From Penicillium oxalicum (taxonomy: Eukaryota; Ascomycota; Eurotiomycetes; Eurotiales; Aspergillaceae), in contig NC_064651.1 in assembly GCF_001723175.1 (NCBI RefSeq), positions 1,798,001-1,862,000 of the forward strand: a stretch of DNA of 64,000 bases. Direction: 5' to 3'. Positions 22,427 to 34,812 of the stretch are shown here, one piece after another. A program made the translations under genes and the position numbers. Within the stretch, counting starts at the first letter, position 1. Each line of letters starts with the position of its first letter. The notes under the pieces were generated by a model. It was given only the letters and a program-made list of their open reading frames with translations, did no database searches and was not told the origin of the DNA.

Positions 22427-25400
22427 CTATAACTCATCCTTGCGAGTATCTTCCTCCCCATTCTGCACCTTATTGCCGTTTACCACACCCTGCCCAGCAT
22501 CTTCACCAGTTTGAACAAACCCAACCTGCTCGGCAGCAACGCGCTTTGCCAGTGCCGCAATCTCATCATCATAAACAGTCCATTCTGGCACCTGTCTCCT
22601 GGCTCGAGCCAACTTGGGCTCCTTCGTCATCGGGTTATTGCAGAGATCGATGGTCCTCGCAGACGCGAGGTCTTCATCGGAGCACCACGTCTCGCACCAC
22701 AGCCACTCTTGCGGCAGACTGTGAATAGGGATGTGATGTTGCATGTGATTCGGGAGGTCTTGATCCAGATTGCTGAGACTGTTTGGATCGGCAGAAAGCA
22801 TTTGATACTGCCCCCGGAGACGATCGCCCGCGGCGAGAGCCCGGAATCGGTTTAAATCGACAACGTACAAAGCGGAGATATGGTACGGCTTGCCACGTAG
22901 GAAAGTACTCCAGTAGCCCTGTTTCCAGAAGCGGAAGCCCTCCATTTCGGTACGTGAATCACCCATGGGAGTGAAACCGTACGGTGCGCCTTCCAGGTCG
23001 TGCGTGACGAGGTCGTACATGTCAGTTCGCACAATCTGATCAGCGTCGACAAAGATGACTTTTTCCAAAGAAAGAGGGAAGAGAACGTCGAGGAAAAGCA
23101 TCTTGTAACCCCAAATCTCACGTTGCTTCTCCTTCTGGGGTCGCAGCCAGTGCGGCCACTTATACGTCACCATCTCATAGGAGAAGCCATATTCCTCGGC
23201 GAGGTGAGGAAGGAATGCACGGAAAGATGGTGACAGAAATTGCTCAATGAACCAGAACTTGACGGTGTGTTTGGTGTGTCGCATAACAGAGACCATCATG
23301 ATGTCGAGCATGCGCTCATACAGATGACCACTGGCGACAGAGAAGATGTTAATGTCAGCATGTTTCTCTTCCGATCTGGATCCAACCCCAACGCTCGAAA
23401 GCACGCCAGAGGCGAAGTTTAGGCCCTTGGAGAAAAAATCGCGTGTAGAGCCAGGCTGAGGCCCAGATTCAAGCACGTCGTCATCCTCGTGGCCGGGCTT
23501 TCGAGAAAGACGTGGGAAAAGAGTGAGTCCCTGAAAGGACAGCAGAGTAACTTCTGTGACCTCGTCGCCAGACTGAGGCCTATATCCGAGACCACCAGCG
23601 CTGTCGATATTGAAAATCTTCTCACTGCGACCGGGCTTGAGATTGATTTGCCACACACCAGGCTGGGCTTTGAATTGGAAGTACCCAAGATTGGCCATGA
23701 TGATTGTGTCAGCAAAGTGGGGGTTATTCTCTGTTCCTAGAACGAGCTGCACTCCACGGGGTGGAGACTCAGTGGTCGTGTCCCGAGAATGGCCTTCGAT
23801 GAGAATGTGTTCCAGAGCGTACACTGCATCAACATTGGCCCCAGGCTTGAGTGTACTGAGCTTAATATTGTCAGGGTCATAGACAGACTCCTTAGGTGCC
23901 ACTAGCCAAGACGACGGAACATCCATGCCCAAAGTGAGCAGTGCATCGACCGGGACACCCTTGAATGAGGCACTGGGACGCGTCAAGGCTCCTTCGCTCG
24001 TAAAGGATGGTTCTGAACCCAGAACATAACGATAGAATCGCTTAATTGGAAGCTCCTTCAGCTCGTCCTTTGGATTCAAGAAAATCTTTAGCTGAACACC
24101 AGCCAATTCAGAGAGCACTTGGAGAATTGGCAGCCATCTCTGAGCCGTCTCGGATGCAGGGTCAATGACTACACCCACATTGATGACTGGATCATCAGAG
24201 TTGGAGATAGTAATGACTGAATGCTCAGTGTTCCATCTACTCTCGACATTCATGCGGAAATCAGGTACATTCTCAAAGATACCTTCAGGTACGTCCGAGA
24301 TTGCAGAGAGTGCAGCCATGGAAGTGAGCTTGGCGATATCGAGCGGCTTGGTGAGCTTCTTATCCAGGCCAAGCGACAGGGACGCTTTGATGACGGGCTC
24401 AATGCGCTTTGCTCGCTCATACATGATGAGTTGACCAAGATCTTTGACACTGAGTTGATCATCGGCCGGAATCGGACCGACTACTCGGCCATTGACAACA
24501 AGACCCTCGGTCCCAGGCGTGAAACCCAAAGCCCTTGCGAGACGCCGATGAGCCCCAATGACCTCTGCAACTTCTTCTGTCGGAGATTGCGCAGTTTCCG
24601 TGAAGGACAGAAGATCGAGCAAATGGTCAATATCACTTGCCTTTGAGAGCGACGCCTGGAGTCCGTCGAACGGCGACGTTACTTGCTCACTCTGGCTTGC
24701 TGAATTGTGCACGAGCAGCAACTCGATTTCTTCATTTTCCTTTCGGAAAGACAAGGCGTCAGTCAGAAGCTTCAATCCAGAATCGGTTTCGAAGTCGCCA
24801 ACGACAATCACATGCACGCCGCCGTGGACATCTTCCGCCGTTGGAATCCGGGGGAAGAATTCTTGCTCCGTCGAATCGGCTTCAAAAATGGTCACGAGAT
24901 TCGCGATACGCACACCCTTGGGGTCTTCGGGCATGATCAAAGTGTTACGCCTCTCAAAAGCGTCCGCGAGGAGATATTCAGACAGCAGCGTTCTCTCCGT
25001 CAAAGTCTCCTCAACAATTCCTTGTTGAACCAGCTTCAGATCTTTGCTAATCAACCTGCTCAACTCTTGCATCCAATTGCTTTCCCGAGGAACTGGGATA
25101 CCATTGACAAGAAGAGGAGGATTCGGGCCAGCAAGCCCAAGACGGCGCTGGTAGTCGGAGCTTCGCTTAACGGCGGCCTCATAGAGATCACTCTTGAGCA
25201 CCTTGTCGAAAGATAGAGCTTGTTTTTCGGGCATCGGCTTAAGTTCCTTTGTAGCCGCAGCAAATGCAGCCTTGTCAGCTTTTCCAGCTTTGCCTGATGA
25301 AACAGACTCTTGCAAATAATGAAGAAGTGCCTCCAATCCGAAGGTGTCATATAGATAATGCGCAACCTTGAGCTGCGAGATGGCGTTCGGAGACGAGGGG

Positions 25401-27118
25401 GTCGGCACTAGACCGAATCGAATCGGGATCAAACGATTGATGAACGTTTGAATTTGGTTGACGACTAAAAGGATGTCTTCGGGGTTGGACAGGTCCACAG
25501 GGAAGATCACGTTGTGCAAGTCTCGGCGGACTCGAGGTAGCTGGCCCGGATAGGGGTTTGCAATATACTATTTACGCTCGTCAATTTCTCATCTCGTCAT
25601 CAGCGGAGATCGCGGAATACTTACTCCTTCGAGAGCGCTAGACCAAGATTCATAGCGTAAGTCATTCTCAACGTCATTCATCCAGATGACAACCTGTCCG
25701 CCCTCGGGAGTGTCGCGATAATCATAGCGAGGGGGCTGCTCTTCAGCCTGTGCCTCTGCTAGGGCTTGGTGCGACAGGAGCTTCACGGCCTCCTGGGCAG
25801 TCAAACCGAGATGGCGGAAGTTCTCTGCCAGTTTTCTCTCGCGGCGGAGGATATCAAGCAAAGAGAAAGCATCAATCTGTCGAGCATCGATTTGCATGCC
25901 GTTGATCCACATGATATTGTATCCCGCTGGGATCATACGTCCCCGATTGTGCCGAATCTCCTGTCGTAACTCATCTGATGCATTGTGTGCTGCAATTGCT
26001 GTAGAGTATTTGGGGAAGTCCTGGGATATCCCGAGTAGTGTTCTCAAGGGATCCTGACTGTCCAATACATAGCTTGCAGTATTTAACCCAAGTCGCGAAA
26101 GCTCTGAGGCAGAGAGAGGACGGAGGTCGTCTGTCGCATCTCGTTCCAGCTCGTCTGAGCTTTTACCAGCGTCATCTTTGACACTGTCACTCAGTTGCTC
26201 CGCATCTCTATCGTCAATGACGATATAGTCCGTGCGTTTCAAAGCAAGTTCCACACCATACCCGGACACAAAGAGGGGCCGTGAGATCCAGTGCTGAGGT
26301 GGACGATAGCGAACACGATATGAGATCTCGCCCTGCTTTGCCATATCACTCAACTTTTCGTGGAACTCCCTAAAAGCCGGTGCCGAGACATCGGCGTAGA
26401 GAACGGCGGGAGGAAGCGATTTATCGCCAAAGACACGATCAATCGATAAGTCTCGGGGGTCTCTGAACACTTTGGTCAGTCGTTATAAATTGAGTCTGAT
26501 GAATGCCAATCAAGGACTCACGAGTCTCCTTCAACGTCTTGTTGTGCGCGCTCCATAAGAGACGAGCAATATTGTTTCCCCTCGAGATGGACCCACACGG
26601 GACAAGCTGCATCCTGCGCCGCCATCAACGATTGCTGGACTGACGTGTTATAATATTGATAATGGGCCTGGATTCGAGGGGCGGAGGATCGAATTGACAT
26701 GGCCAGTTTAAACGACGAGAGACTTTCGGGAGTACGTAGGTGTCCATCCTCGTGAATGACTTGCAGGAAACGATCGTATAGCTCCTTCTCCGAGACAGCT
26801 TCTTCGAAGGCACCACCTGCGATACGATCTAGAAGTGGGAAATAGGAGGTTGCATTTTCCTCCGCTGCGGTTTCACTAAGTCGCAGAATATCAGCACCTT
26901 GTGCAAACCGGTCTGAAGGGACTTTTCAAACCATGACTGGGAAAGTAAACATCCAGAGCATTCACTTACAGCAACTCCACTAGATATGGGGACGAATCAA
27001 ACGAGGCCTGCAATGCTACATTGACAGCCGGGCTCGCCTGGGCCAAAGCAAGTGGGAGGATGGCGCCAAGCGCAGCATACCATCGCCACGAGGCTCGAGA
27101 TCTCGTCGAGACCTTCAT
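22427..27118 (-). CDS. UDP-glucose:glycoprotein glucosyltransferase (ER folding sensor)
   Basis: Four exons in transcript order: 27118-26970, 26875-26522, 26462-25625 and 25567-22427; 1493 residues, the normal UGGT length. The start has a signal peptide ending near ALAQASP. Junctions recreate conserved text such as ELLETAAEENATSYFPLLDR and LEGYIANPYPGQLPRVRR. The long N-terminal half holds the thioredoxin-like sensor domains. The C-terminal family-24 glycosyltransferase domain begins near residue 1186 (INIFSVASGHLYERM) and has the metal-binding DAD near 1285 (IFVDADQIVRTD), HISALYVVDLNRFR and DQDLPNHMQH. The protein ends in KDEL, an ER retrieval signal. UGGT adds glucose to N-glycans of misfolded glycoproteins so that calnexin can rebind them. 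An 11-base sense-strand C run lies only 18 bases before the start codon. Confidence 0.95.
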
Positions 27119-28123
27119 CCTCGCAGGCACCGAGGAGGGGGGGGGGGTGTAAGTTCTAGACGCAAGAGCGACAGGGGACAGCGCCCAAGATGGAGAGAAA
27201 GGTCCTTTGTCTTCAAGTATTTGCAATTGAATTGCCTTCAAGACTCACTCTTTGCAATGTAGTCAAGCATCATGCAGCCGACGAGTCGGCTTGTTAAATA
27301 AGGGAATTTCAAAACGCGGAGAAGCTTCTTGGATCTGGACACTTGGATCGTTCCCGTTCTCCTTATCGTGCTTATCGTGCTGGGAGCTTGTACGGTGGGC
27401 CACATGGTTGGTTGTGCAGTGCAGCCCTGCCGCTGCACCAGTTGTACCATGGGTTCATCCCATATGTCATGAGAACCACGGGTCCTCATCAGAGTCGAGA
27501 CTTCTTATGAGATGCTCGACGCTGTTACGTTAGAAGTTGAAGAAAGAAAATGGAGGTCCCGCACAAGGCTAAAATTAGCAAGGAGCAAGTCACCGGAACT
27601 GCTGGCTTGGATGGCCTACTGATATGACTCTGTCTTACGCGAACTATGTAGATGTCAAGGAGTTTTTGTGTTTCAACAGATTCAATTCAAGATGATGCAA
27701 AATCCATCCAGTCTGATGATCGTAATCACGTAATGTCGTTAAAAATTGAGGGAAAAAAACAAAACAATCCACATAGCGCCACTTTTGTCAATCCCGTAAT
27801 GCATGCCACGTTCATGTTGCGCCGGAGACTCCAAGCCATAGTTCCTCAACATGAGGAAAATGAGGGGGAAAAAGATAAAAAAAAGATAGGAAAAGATAAA
27901 TGCGACCCCAAACTTCCACCCGTATATGCATCTTGCGAAGCCGATCATTTCTTTTGTTCGCCAGTGAAACAAGACGCCGAGGATAAAAATGAAAATGTAC
28001 AAAGGGGTGGCAAAGGACGCTGATAATAGCAGAGGGTAATGATATCACCCCAAAAATGGATGAGATGGCAGGCGGGGAACCAGAAGAGAGAAAACAAGAG
28101 TAGCAATCAAGGCCGCATAGCCG
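27119..28123. other. Intergenic region, UGGT promoter and 3' flank of the next minus-strand gene
   Basis: About 1 kb without a supported gene. Open frames of up to 123 codons are A/T-biased and not family-like. Confidence 0.6.
27137..27147 (-). repeat. Poly-G run (11 G), sense-strand C run before the UGGT start
   Basis: GAGGA followed by 11 G. In the direction of the glucosyltransferase gene it is a C run ending 18 bases before the ATG. Confidence 0.9.
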
Positions 28124-29479
28124 TCAGTGATTGGCTGTGGAAGTCGACATTTTCGACTGAGAGTTCTTTCGGCTGTAGGCATCGCGGATCAGACGATCGC
28201 GTTTCTCCTCAGAGACTTCAAAGATTGAAGAACTGTAATTGGAACTCTGCTGACTGCTAGGTCTGGGAAGAGTGGTGGTAGACTTCATCTTGCGCAGGCT
28301 GCGGAGCTTCGCGCTAGGGCCCAGAGAGCGAAGCTCACGTGAAAGGCGCTCCAGCACGGAGCCCTTTCCCGAGGGGGCGTCCTTTTCAGAGGGGAGAGGA
28401 AACTGTGGCAGTGGCTTGCCACCTTGGTCGTTCTCCGCGACTGACTCTGAGCTGCTCAGGCCCTCGGGAATAGCAGGGCCAAAGCTGCAGCCGGAGTCGA
28501 CCTTGCGAGTCTTGGTCCGAGAGGTGGCGTCGAACGAGTCCAGATGCGCAGGCTCAGTGATCAAGACGCATTCATCGATGAGCTCATTGGCCAGGTTCAA
28601 GTACTTGTCCAGGGCATTGTACACAGAGAGCCAGGAATTCGCGCCGTTCTCGAGTTCTCCCTGCTGCACCGACTGCCTGACGGGATCCACACCCCGAGTG
28701 CTGACCTTGTTGATCATCTTGAAGAACGCATCACGATGTGCCTTCAAAAGCTGATGGGTGAGTTGAGGGGTGGGTGTCCCGGCGCCGGGAGATATGGGGG
28801 GATAGAGGGTGTTGAGGAGAGCGATATGGTTGTGTTTGTTGTGCGGCTCCAGCAAGATCTCGTTGATGATCATCCAGCGGCGCAGACCGACGTAGACCTG
28901 GGTGTACAGCGCCTCCAGGTCTCGAGCTTTGAGAGTGATAGATTCCAGCCAGGCCACAACCCCGGGGTACTTTTGACCCAGCTCCGACTGCGACGGATTC
29001 TCCGCGTCTGCACGTTCAATGTTCAGGCGTTGCAGGGCAGAGTTCATCTCCTTCTTCCACCGATTCCACAAGTCTCGGGCATAGTCCAGTGCGGTCAGTC
29101 CCTGAGGGAAGTCCACTTGATCCAAGTCTTTGGGGAAGCAGCGACGGAGGAAGGATGTCAAGAATGTGGGGGGCAAGGAGCATGGCTGCGAAGGCATCCG
29201 GGAGATCTGATGAATCAGTTGAGAGCGGAAGTCGGCTGCCGCATCCACTGTGCTCTCCTGCGAGGAATTTGAAGCTTGGGTGGAAGTTGAGTTACGTGGA
29301 CTGAAGGCGGTCTCGGGCGAGCTGCTACCGGCGACGAAGGATTTGGTGGGTTGGCAGTTGAGAGCGTACATATCGCGCAGGGGAATTTCGTAAGAACCCG
29401 GGTAGCGCATACAATGGTCAAAGATCCATGTGAGAGCCCTCCCGTCGGGGGTGTTTGTTGACGTGGGGGTGGCAGACAT
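28124..29479 (-). CDS. Conserved-type fungal protein of unknown function
   Basis: A single exon of 451 residues from ATG 29479. An in-frame TTG twelve bases upstream is not needed. I do not recognise a domain. The first 60 residues (ALTWIFDHCMRYPGSYEIPL) and the middle (DLEALYTQVYVGLRRWMIINEILLEPHNKHNHIALLNTLYPP) are helical and well coded. The middle reads like a structured helical domain with many Leu, Arg and Trp. The last 130 residues are Ser/Pro/Lys-rich with a short basic segment (RSLGPSAKLRSLRKMKSTTT) and are probably disordered. No signal peptide or membrane helix. An eight-base sense C run lies 388-395 bases upstream at 29867-29874. Confidence 0.8.
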   Translation of the reverse strand: MSATPTSTNTPDGRALTWIFDHCMRYPGSYEIPLRDMYALNCQPTKSFVAGSSSPETAFSPRNSTSTQASNSSQESTVDAAADFRSQLIHQISRMPSQPCSLPPTFLTSFLRRCFPKDLDQVDFPQGLTALDYARDLWNRWKKEMNSALQRLNIERADAENPSQSELGQKYPGVVAWLESITLKARDLEALYTQVYVGLRRWMIINEILLEPHNKHNHIALLNTLYPPISPGAGTPTPQLTHQLLKAHRDAFFKMINKVSTRGVDPVRQSVQQGELENGANSWLSVYNALDKYLNLANELIDECVLITEPAHLDSFDATSRTKTRKVDSGCSFGPAIPEGLSSSESVAENDQGGKPLPQFPLPSEKDAPSGKGSVLERLSRELRSLGPSAKLRSLRKMKSTTTLPRPSSQQSSNYSSSIFEVSEEKRDRLIRDAYSRKNSQSKMSTSTANH

Positions 29480-30837
29480 GACGAGGGACAAAGAGGTGAG
29501 CTTGTTCCAAGCAAGTTGAGTAGGAAGAAAGTTCGTCTATCGCAGAAACGAGACGTGTTTCGAAGGGACCCTTTATGAGGACCGGACGGACGAAAATTGG
29601 CAACGGGTTTCACAGAGATCACAGTACTGGACAAGCTCCTCAAAGGCTGGGACGGATTCCGAATCCGCCGAAGGGCTGTGAAGTTGTGAGACGTCCCAAG
29701 ACACAATTGCGAGTGATTGTGGAAACAGAACGACAGATAAAAAGGCCCGGGATCGAAGAACTCTAATGTGGGAGATCGGAAGGGATCCGATTCACACAAC
29801 CTACACCAGTGATGCAGCTGCAGTGGCGTATGCTGGTGCGTGAGCTATGCGCGTGGCTGAGATAGAGGGGGGGGAAAAAAGGACCGAGGTGGGAGGAGTG
29901 GGCACTTTTTTTTCTCAGGAGCGGATGGTTTGGCGAGTGTCTGGAGAGCCCTCGATGTGTTTGAGATGCGGACGCGAGGGGTGACTGGCGGCGATGGGAG
30001 GTTCCGGTTGGCTGGTCGGACCTGAGGGGCTGCAGGGCCGGACTTTGAGCACCCACGCAAACTAAAGAGGGACCAGAAGGCAAAAAAAAGGAAGAGGCAG
30101 CGAAAAGGACTGAGTTGCCACCCTTGATTGGAACAAAGGACTCTCTGGAAGGGAGTGTTGTAGTCGATGGGTTGCTAAGACACGTCTCACGTCGTGTGGC
30201 AGAAGGACGGTGGGTGTTGACGGTCGGAGGTTGGTCTTTAAAGGGACCTGGATCGACACGTAGTATAGGCGGTGTTTGCTGAGACAACCAAGACCAAACC
30301 CAGTGAATGAGGGAAGGGGAAAAGAGTGGACGTTAGACTGCAAGAACCCGAGAGACGCGAAAGGAAAGGGTCTGACGAGGGGAGAACGAGTCAAATGTGA
30401 ATTCGTGGGGACTGATTTCTATATAACTCCCGGTCAAGGGCAGGAGTCGAGGATCTCTACGAGGAGCGTCTGGAATATTATTGAGTTTGTTCAGAAAATC
30501 AAGACCCGACTCGGGCGGGTCGTGACAACGGGCGAGACGGGACCCGTTGGACTTCAATTTGGGTCCCAGTAAATGAGCAAAGTACAGACCACGACGGTAC
30601 CTCCTCCAGAGAGAGATGGACCGTAGACCCACCGGTACTCTCCAAGTAGCACAACCCACCGCGTCCAGTGGGCTGTCCCATTCTCTGGGTACCGCCTGGA
30701 CCGTGCGTCTGTTTTCGACCGCGTCTGGACTGTCTGGACCTGGTCGCTGGTTCCTGACCCGCGCGTTTCCGATGGATCGGTGGAAACCGAACCCTGTGCT
30801 CCGCCCACCCTGACTGGCTGCTCTTTCTTACACAGTC

Positions 30838-30862
30838 TCAAAGTACCCTCTTGGTACTTTGA
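30838..30862. repeat. Perfect inverted repeat, 10-bp arms, 5-base loop
   Basis: Arms TCAAAGTACC (30838-30847) and GGTACTTTGA (30853-30862), loop CTCTT. Confidence 0.85.
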
Positions 30863-31858
30863 CCCCGACACACTTGTTAAATCAGTATTGTACTCCAAGT
30901 TCCAGCACTAGTGTAGTACTGTACGCCAGATGGGGCTCCAGTATCAGTACGCCATGTACTGTAATTAACTGATCCATTCGTCTCCATCTGGCAGTCAGTC
31001 GCCGGTGGACCTGTTCTCCCGTCATCACATCGTGGTTCTTTGTGGGCGGACTTTTGTTTGTGGACATCGACCCTTGTCGAGGATGTTTGCCTCGCACACA
31101 AACTCCCTTGAATATGATATATCATGCCGCTTGCTCAAGGTGCACATCCGCGATGATGAACATTCTTCAAGATGCAAGTTGACGACACCGGACATGATGT
31201 GATCTGGAAAAAAGAGCGAGTAGCCTACGAACCATGAACTCGCCCCGTCGTCAGCAAAATCCATCGCCCTTACTGTCCACCCGGGATGTCAATGGTGGAT
31301 GAACATAACTCCTTATGAAAGTATATTCCGTACATCAATTGTCCTACCACAAATAGTATCTTCACTCGTACCGTCCGTATATACTGCGTCACGCTGGTGC
31401 ATGAAATCCAATACAGACTCAGAAATGCCACCTCCACTCCTACTCCTCCTTCTCCTTGTCCTCCACTCGCGACGATGAAGATCTCCTTCCCCTCTCCTCC
31501 ATCGAATCCACCGGCGTGACGAGATTCGTCCCATCCGAGCGGTTATGTGTCGACCTTGGAAGGATCCGCCGCTGCCCTCAGCCGCTCCTTTGGGAGCAAC
31601 CCCCCGACGCCGGGACTGGGACCGCCGTTTTCTTGCCTGTTCCGCGATTCCGGCCCCACTCGACCTGTGCCGGGCACCAACACGCTAACCGAGTTGTGTG
31701 TGCAAGGCACATGCGCCGAGCCTCGTGAGACTCGACGGGAGGCGGTTTCTTTGTCCTGGAGAGGTTTCTTAGGGTTGTCCCCTCTCACGAACATCCTCAG
31801 AACCGTCGTGGGATCTTGCAACAATTCCCGCGGTCAATGTTGAAGGGAGTCAGGGGAC

Positions 31859-31889
31859 TACACATGTCAATGGATGTCCGACATGTGTA
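31859..31889. repeat. Perfect inverted repeat, 10-bp arms, 11-base loop
   Basis: Arms TACACATGTC (31859-31868) and GACATGTGTA (31880-31889). Confidence 0.85.
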
Positions 31890-34553
31890 ATTGTGTACGG
31901 CACTGGAAAGTGTGTGTCACTTTGCCGTCCGTGGTGTGCCCTGTGTAATATGAATGCATTTCCCTATCGTTCCTCCAATTGTCCTCGGATCAGCCCATCC
32001 TATGCGTATGATTAGATTCCAAGTCATCGTCCGATCAATTTCCACAGAGTGGAAATCCCTCTCGCCTTCGTCACTGGTGTGGCTGTGGATCCGTTCGAGT
32101 TTGTCTGTCGGACAAAAATACCGTCCGTGGCAGTATGATTGATTCCATGCCTTTCTCTGCATGGTCTCTCAAGCCACCGCGCGGCTTAAACCAGTCCAAA
32201 GACCAAAGAACGAAACTTGAAATCGCACTCCAACCCTAATCATCTCGGATGCCCGTTGCGTAGTAACACAAGAACGCACGCACCATCTCTGGCATTGCCG
32301 ATGATGTATTTTGAAATTTGCTGCGGTTCTTGGAACATCTCCCACACACACCTCGGCTCTGGCAGGAGCCCCGGGCGGCGAGCAGCCAGATAATGGTACG
32401 AGAGACCGTGCGACCGACCGGCGGAGGCGATTCTGGACTGCGCCCGACTTGTGGAGGCGTGTCTACGCAATCAGCGTCCCGGCTGCGGATGACTCGTCCT
32501 CCAGGTTGACGGTGCCTGATGTGAGAAACACCAGGTGGGTTCGTGAGATCTTGAACGGTTGACCTGTCCAGTCCGGGAGAGCGCCGGTGATCCGATGAGA
32601 GTGACTGGCAGCCCCCAGAGGCTCCTCATCTCGCCGGAGGGCTCTGCAGAGTGCAGTCAATAATAATCCACGAAACGATGAAAGGAAAGGTTGAATGCCA
32701 CCAGTGGACTGGACACTGGACACTGGACTCTTCAATTTGATCAACTCGTCATCTCCTCAAGAGAATTCAGTCTGCACCACAAAAAAAGCCAAGGTACCAA
32801 TGGCCAAGCAAACCCACCAGGTAGCCCCCAGTAGCCATCTGTCATGTTCTCCCCCCTCCCCCTCGTGCAATCAATTCCAGATGATCATCTGAGACCCTAT
32901 CATCCGTACGGCGTAGAGTCGTTTTGATCTAATCGTGACGTGACCAGTGATCTATCCTACTCGGTCATCTACGAGCAATTGAGCACATGGCTCTTTCTTC
33001 CATCTATCAGCTTCCCCGGTGACCATTGACGTCAACCAACAAACAACCCAGTTCGGGCCTGTCATCCATGGTACTCATCTCAATAATCGCGATCAACTCC
33101 CCCCTCCCCACTCACCACCCGCGAAAAAGTGGTCTGTGAGTGCTGGTGTAATTTCCCTTCGGGCATCCAAGTCAGGTACACTCCCGACTCTCCGGAGCTC
33201 CAGACCGTGGTTGGAGTTTGAGTCGTCCGTTGGAACCGGGACCTGCGTCGGGAGGGGAGGGAGAGATCTGGGATCTGGGATCTGGTCAGCCATGGTTTTT
33301 TTTCTTCTTGAACTTGTCTTCCCGTTTTGGAAAGTTGAAGCTTCTTTACAATCCAGAGAACTGTGATATGGCATGTATCTACCATCTGGTACCGCACAAC
33401 AATCAAGAAAATTTCCCCGCGAGATCGTTGCCTGCTATCTTTTGTCCTTTTGTCCTTTTGTCCCTCTTGTGAAGCTAATGACTGTGAATGACTCCTCTGA
33501 ATCGACGAAAGAAGGCTCCTTCACTCATCGCAATAGTAAGCCCCGCGGTCTCCCGGAGAGGATCCATAGAAAAGGACTGAAGGCTTCAACGTAGGCACTG
33601 ATCTATCAGGGCTGTCCTGCCTGTCAACTATGATGACCACCTGCAGTTTCCATCCTTCTGACTTCTGACCTTCCAACCACGAATCAACAGAGGCTGATCC
33701 TGCGGCTCCCAAAACAAAGGTACAACCACTTGAACACTGAAGTGGACTCACCGTACGGTACTGTACAGTCAGCTGGGGGACACAAACTCGCCTTCCTCAT
33801 CCCAGCGACCTTCCCAAATCAGCTCAAGTCAGACCCGCCCCGGACCCAAAAAGTCCAGACACGCCGATCGAAGGTTCCAAAAGTCAATTTCAGGAACGGA
33901 CAAAAGGCGAACTCCAACATGGTCATCTTCAATCGTACTTGTACTTCTACCCGAGAAGACGGACTTGGTGTCATTCGGTTCCAGCAGGAGGGACACATAT
34001 TACTTCACTCGACAAATACGGTAGACAAGCAACACCGTCAGCAATGTGTTATCTGGGTGAATTACACACTAGGGCTGACCATATCATATCGCCATGAGCT
34101 CCGGGCACAGGCTTCGTTCCGTAGACTTTGTTTGATCACCCCTCGAAGAATAAAAAACGGAAAATCAATGAGAGCTTCGCCAGCGCCTGGACGTCGAGGA
34201 GCAGACACTGGACAATCATGATAAACGCATAGTGTCGACTGTCAACTATCAACTGTCAGGGGGATCAAAGCAAGCCTGTTCCGAGCCGAGCTCCAGGGAG
34301 TCGAGTTTCGAATCCAACGATGATCACCGCATCCAATGCTGACCTGAGCTCGACTCGGCAGGTGATGCCTCGGCGGTGTCGAGATCGGCACTTGATGTCC
34401 CACTTGCCGGGGGGCGGGTTTGAAACGGAGAGAATGGACTACAATGCTGCGATGTATTGTGTGGACATGATGTGTTTCATTATGCGGTCGTCCGTTCAAT
34501 TGGATCATCGTTGTCATTTGCAGTACTGGAAATTTGTATGGATTGCAGGATTT

Positions 34554-34579
34554 TGTGTGTGTGTGTGTGTGTGTGTGTG
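34554..34579 (+). repeat. (TG)13 microsatellite
   Basis: An uninterrupted TG dinucleotide tract. A complementary CA tract lies about 220 bp downstream. Confidence 0.95.
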
Positions 34580-34796
34580 AGATGAAAATCCATGTCCGAC
34601 TGTACTGCATCTGCTGGCCGGGATTTTCTGATTCATCAGAGGAGACCCGCATCATCAACAACTGACCTATACATTTTAGCCTATCGAGCATAGTGAGCAC
34701 GAAGGCAACTAGACACTGCAGGTCCTTTCGGGGGGTCAAAATATGAGTCAATGCCACTCAGAACTCAGTTTGATTAATTGGGTTCTGCAGGCAGAT

Positions 34797-34812
34797 ACAC
34801 ACACACACACAC
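34797..34812 (+). repeat. (AC)8 microsatellite
   Basis: An uninterrupted AC dinucleotide tract, complementary in sequence to the TG tract at 34554. Confidence 0.92.

Noticed and set aside
33730..34757. 163- and 171-codon frames in the gene desert
   Set aside because: No domain, odd composition (His/Thr from the TG repeat in one), and no splice partners.
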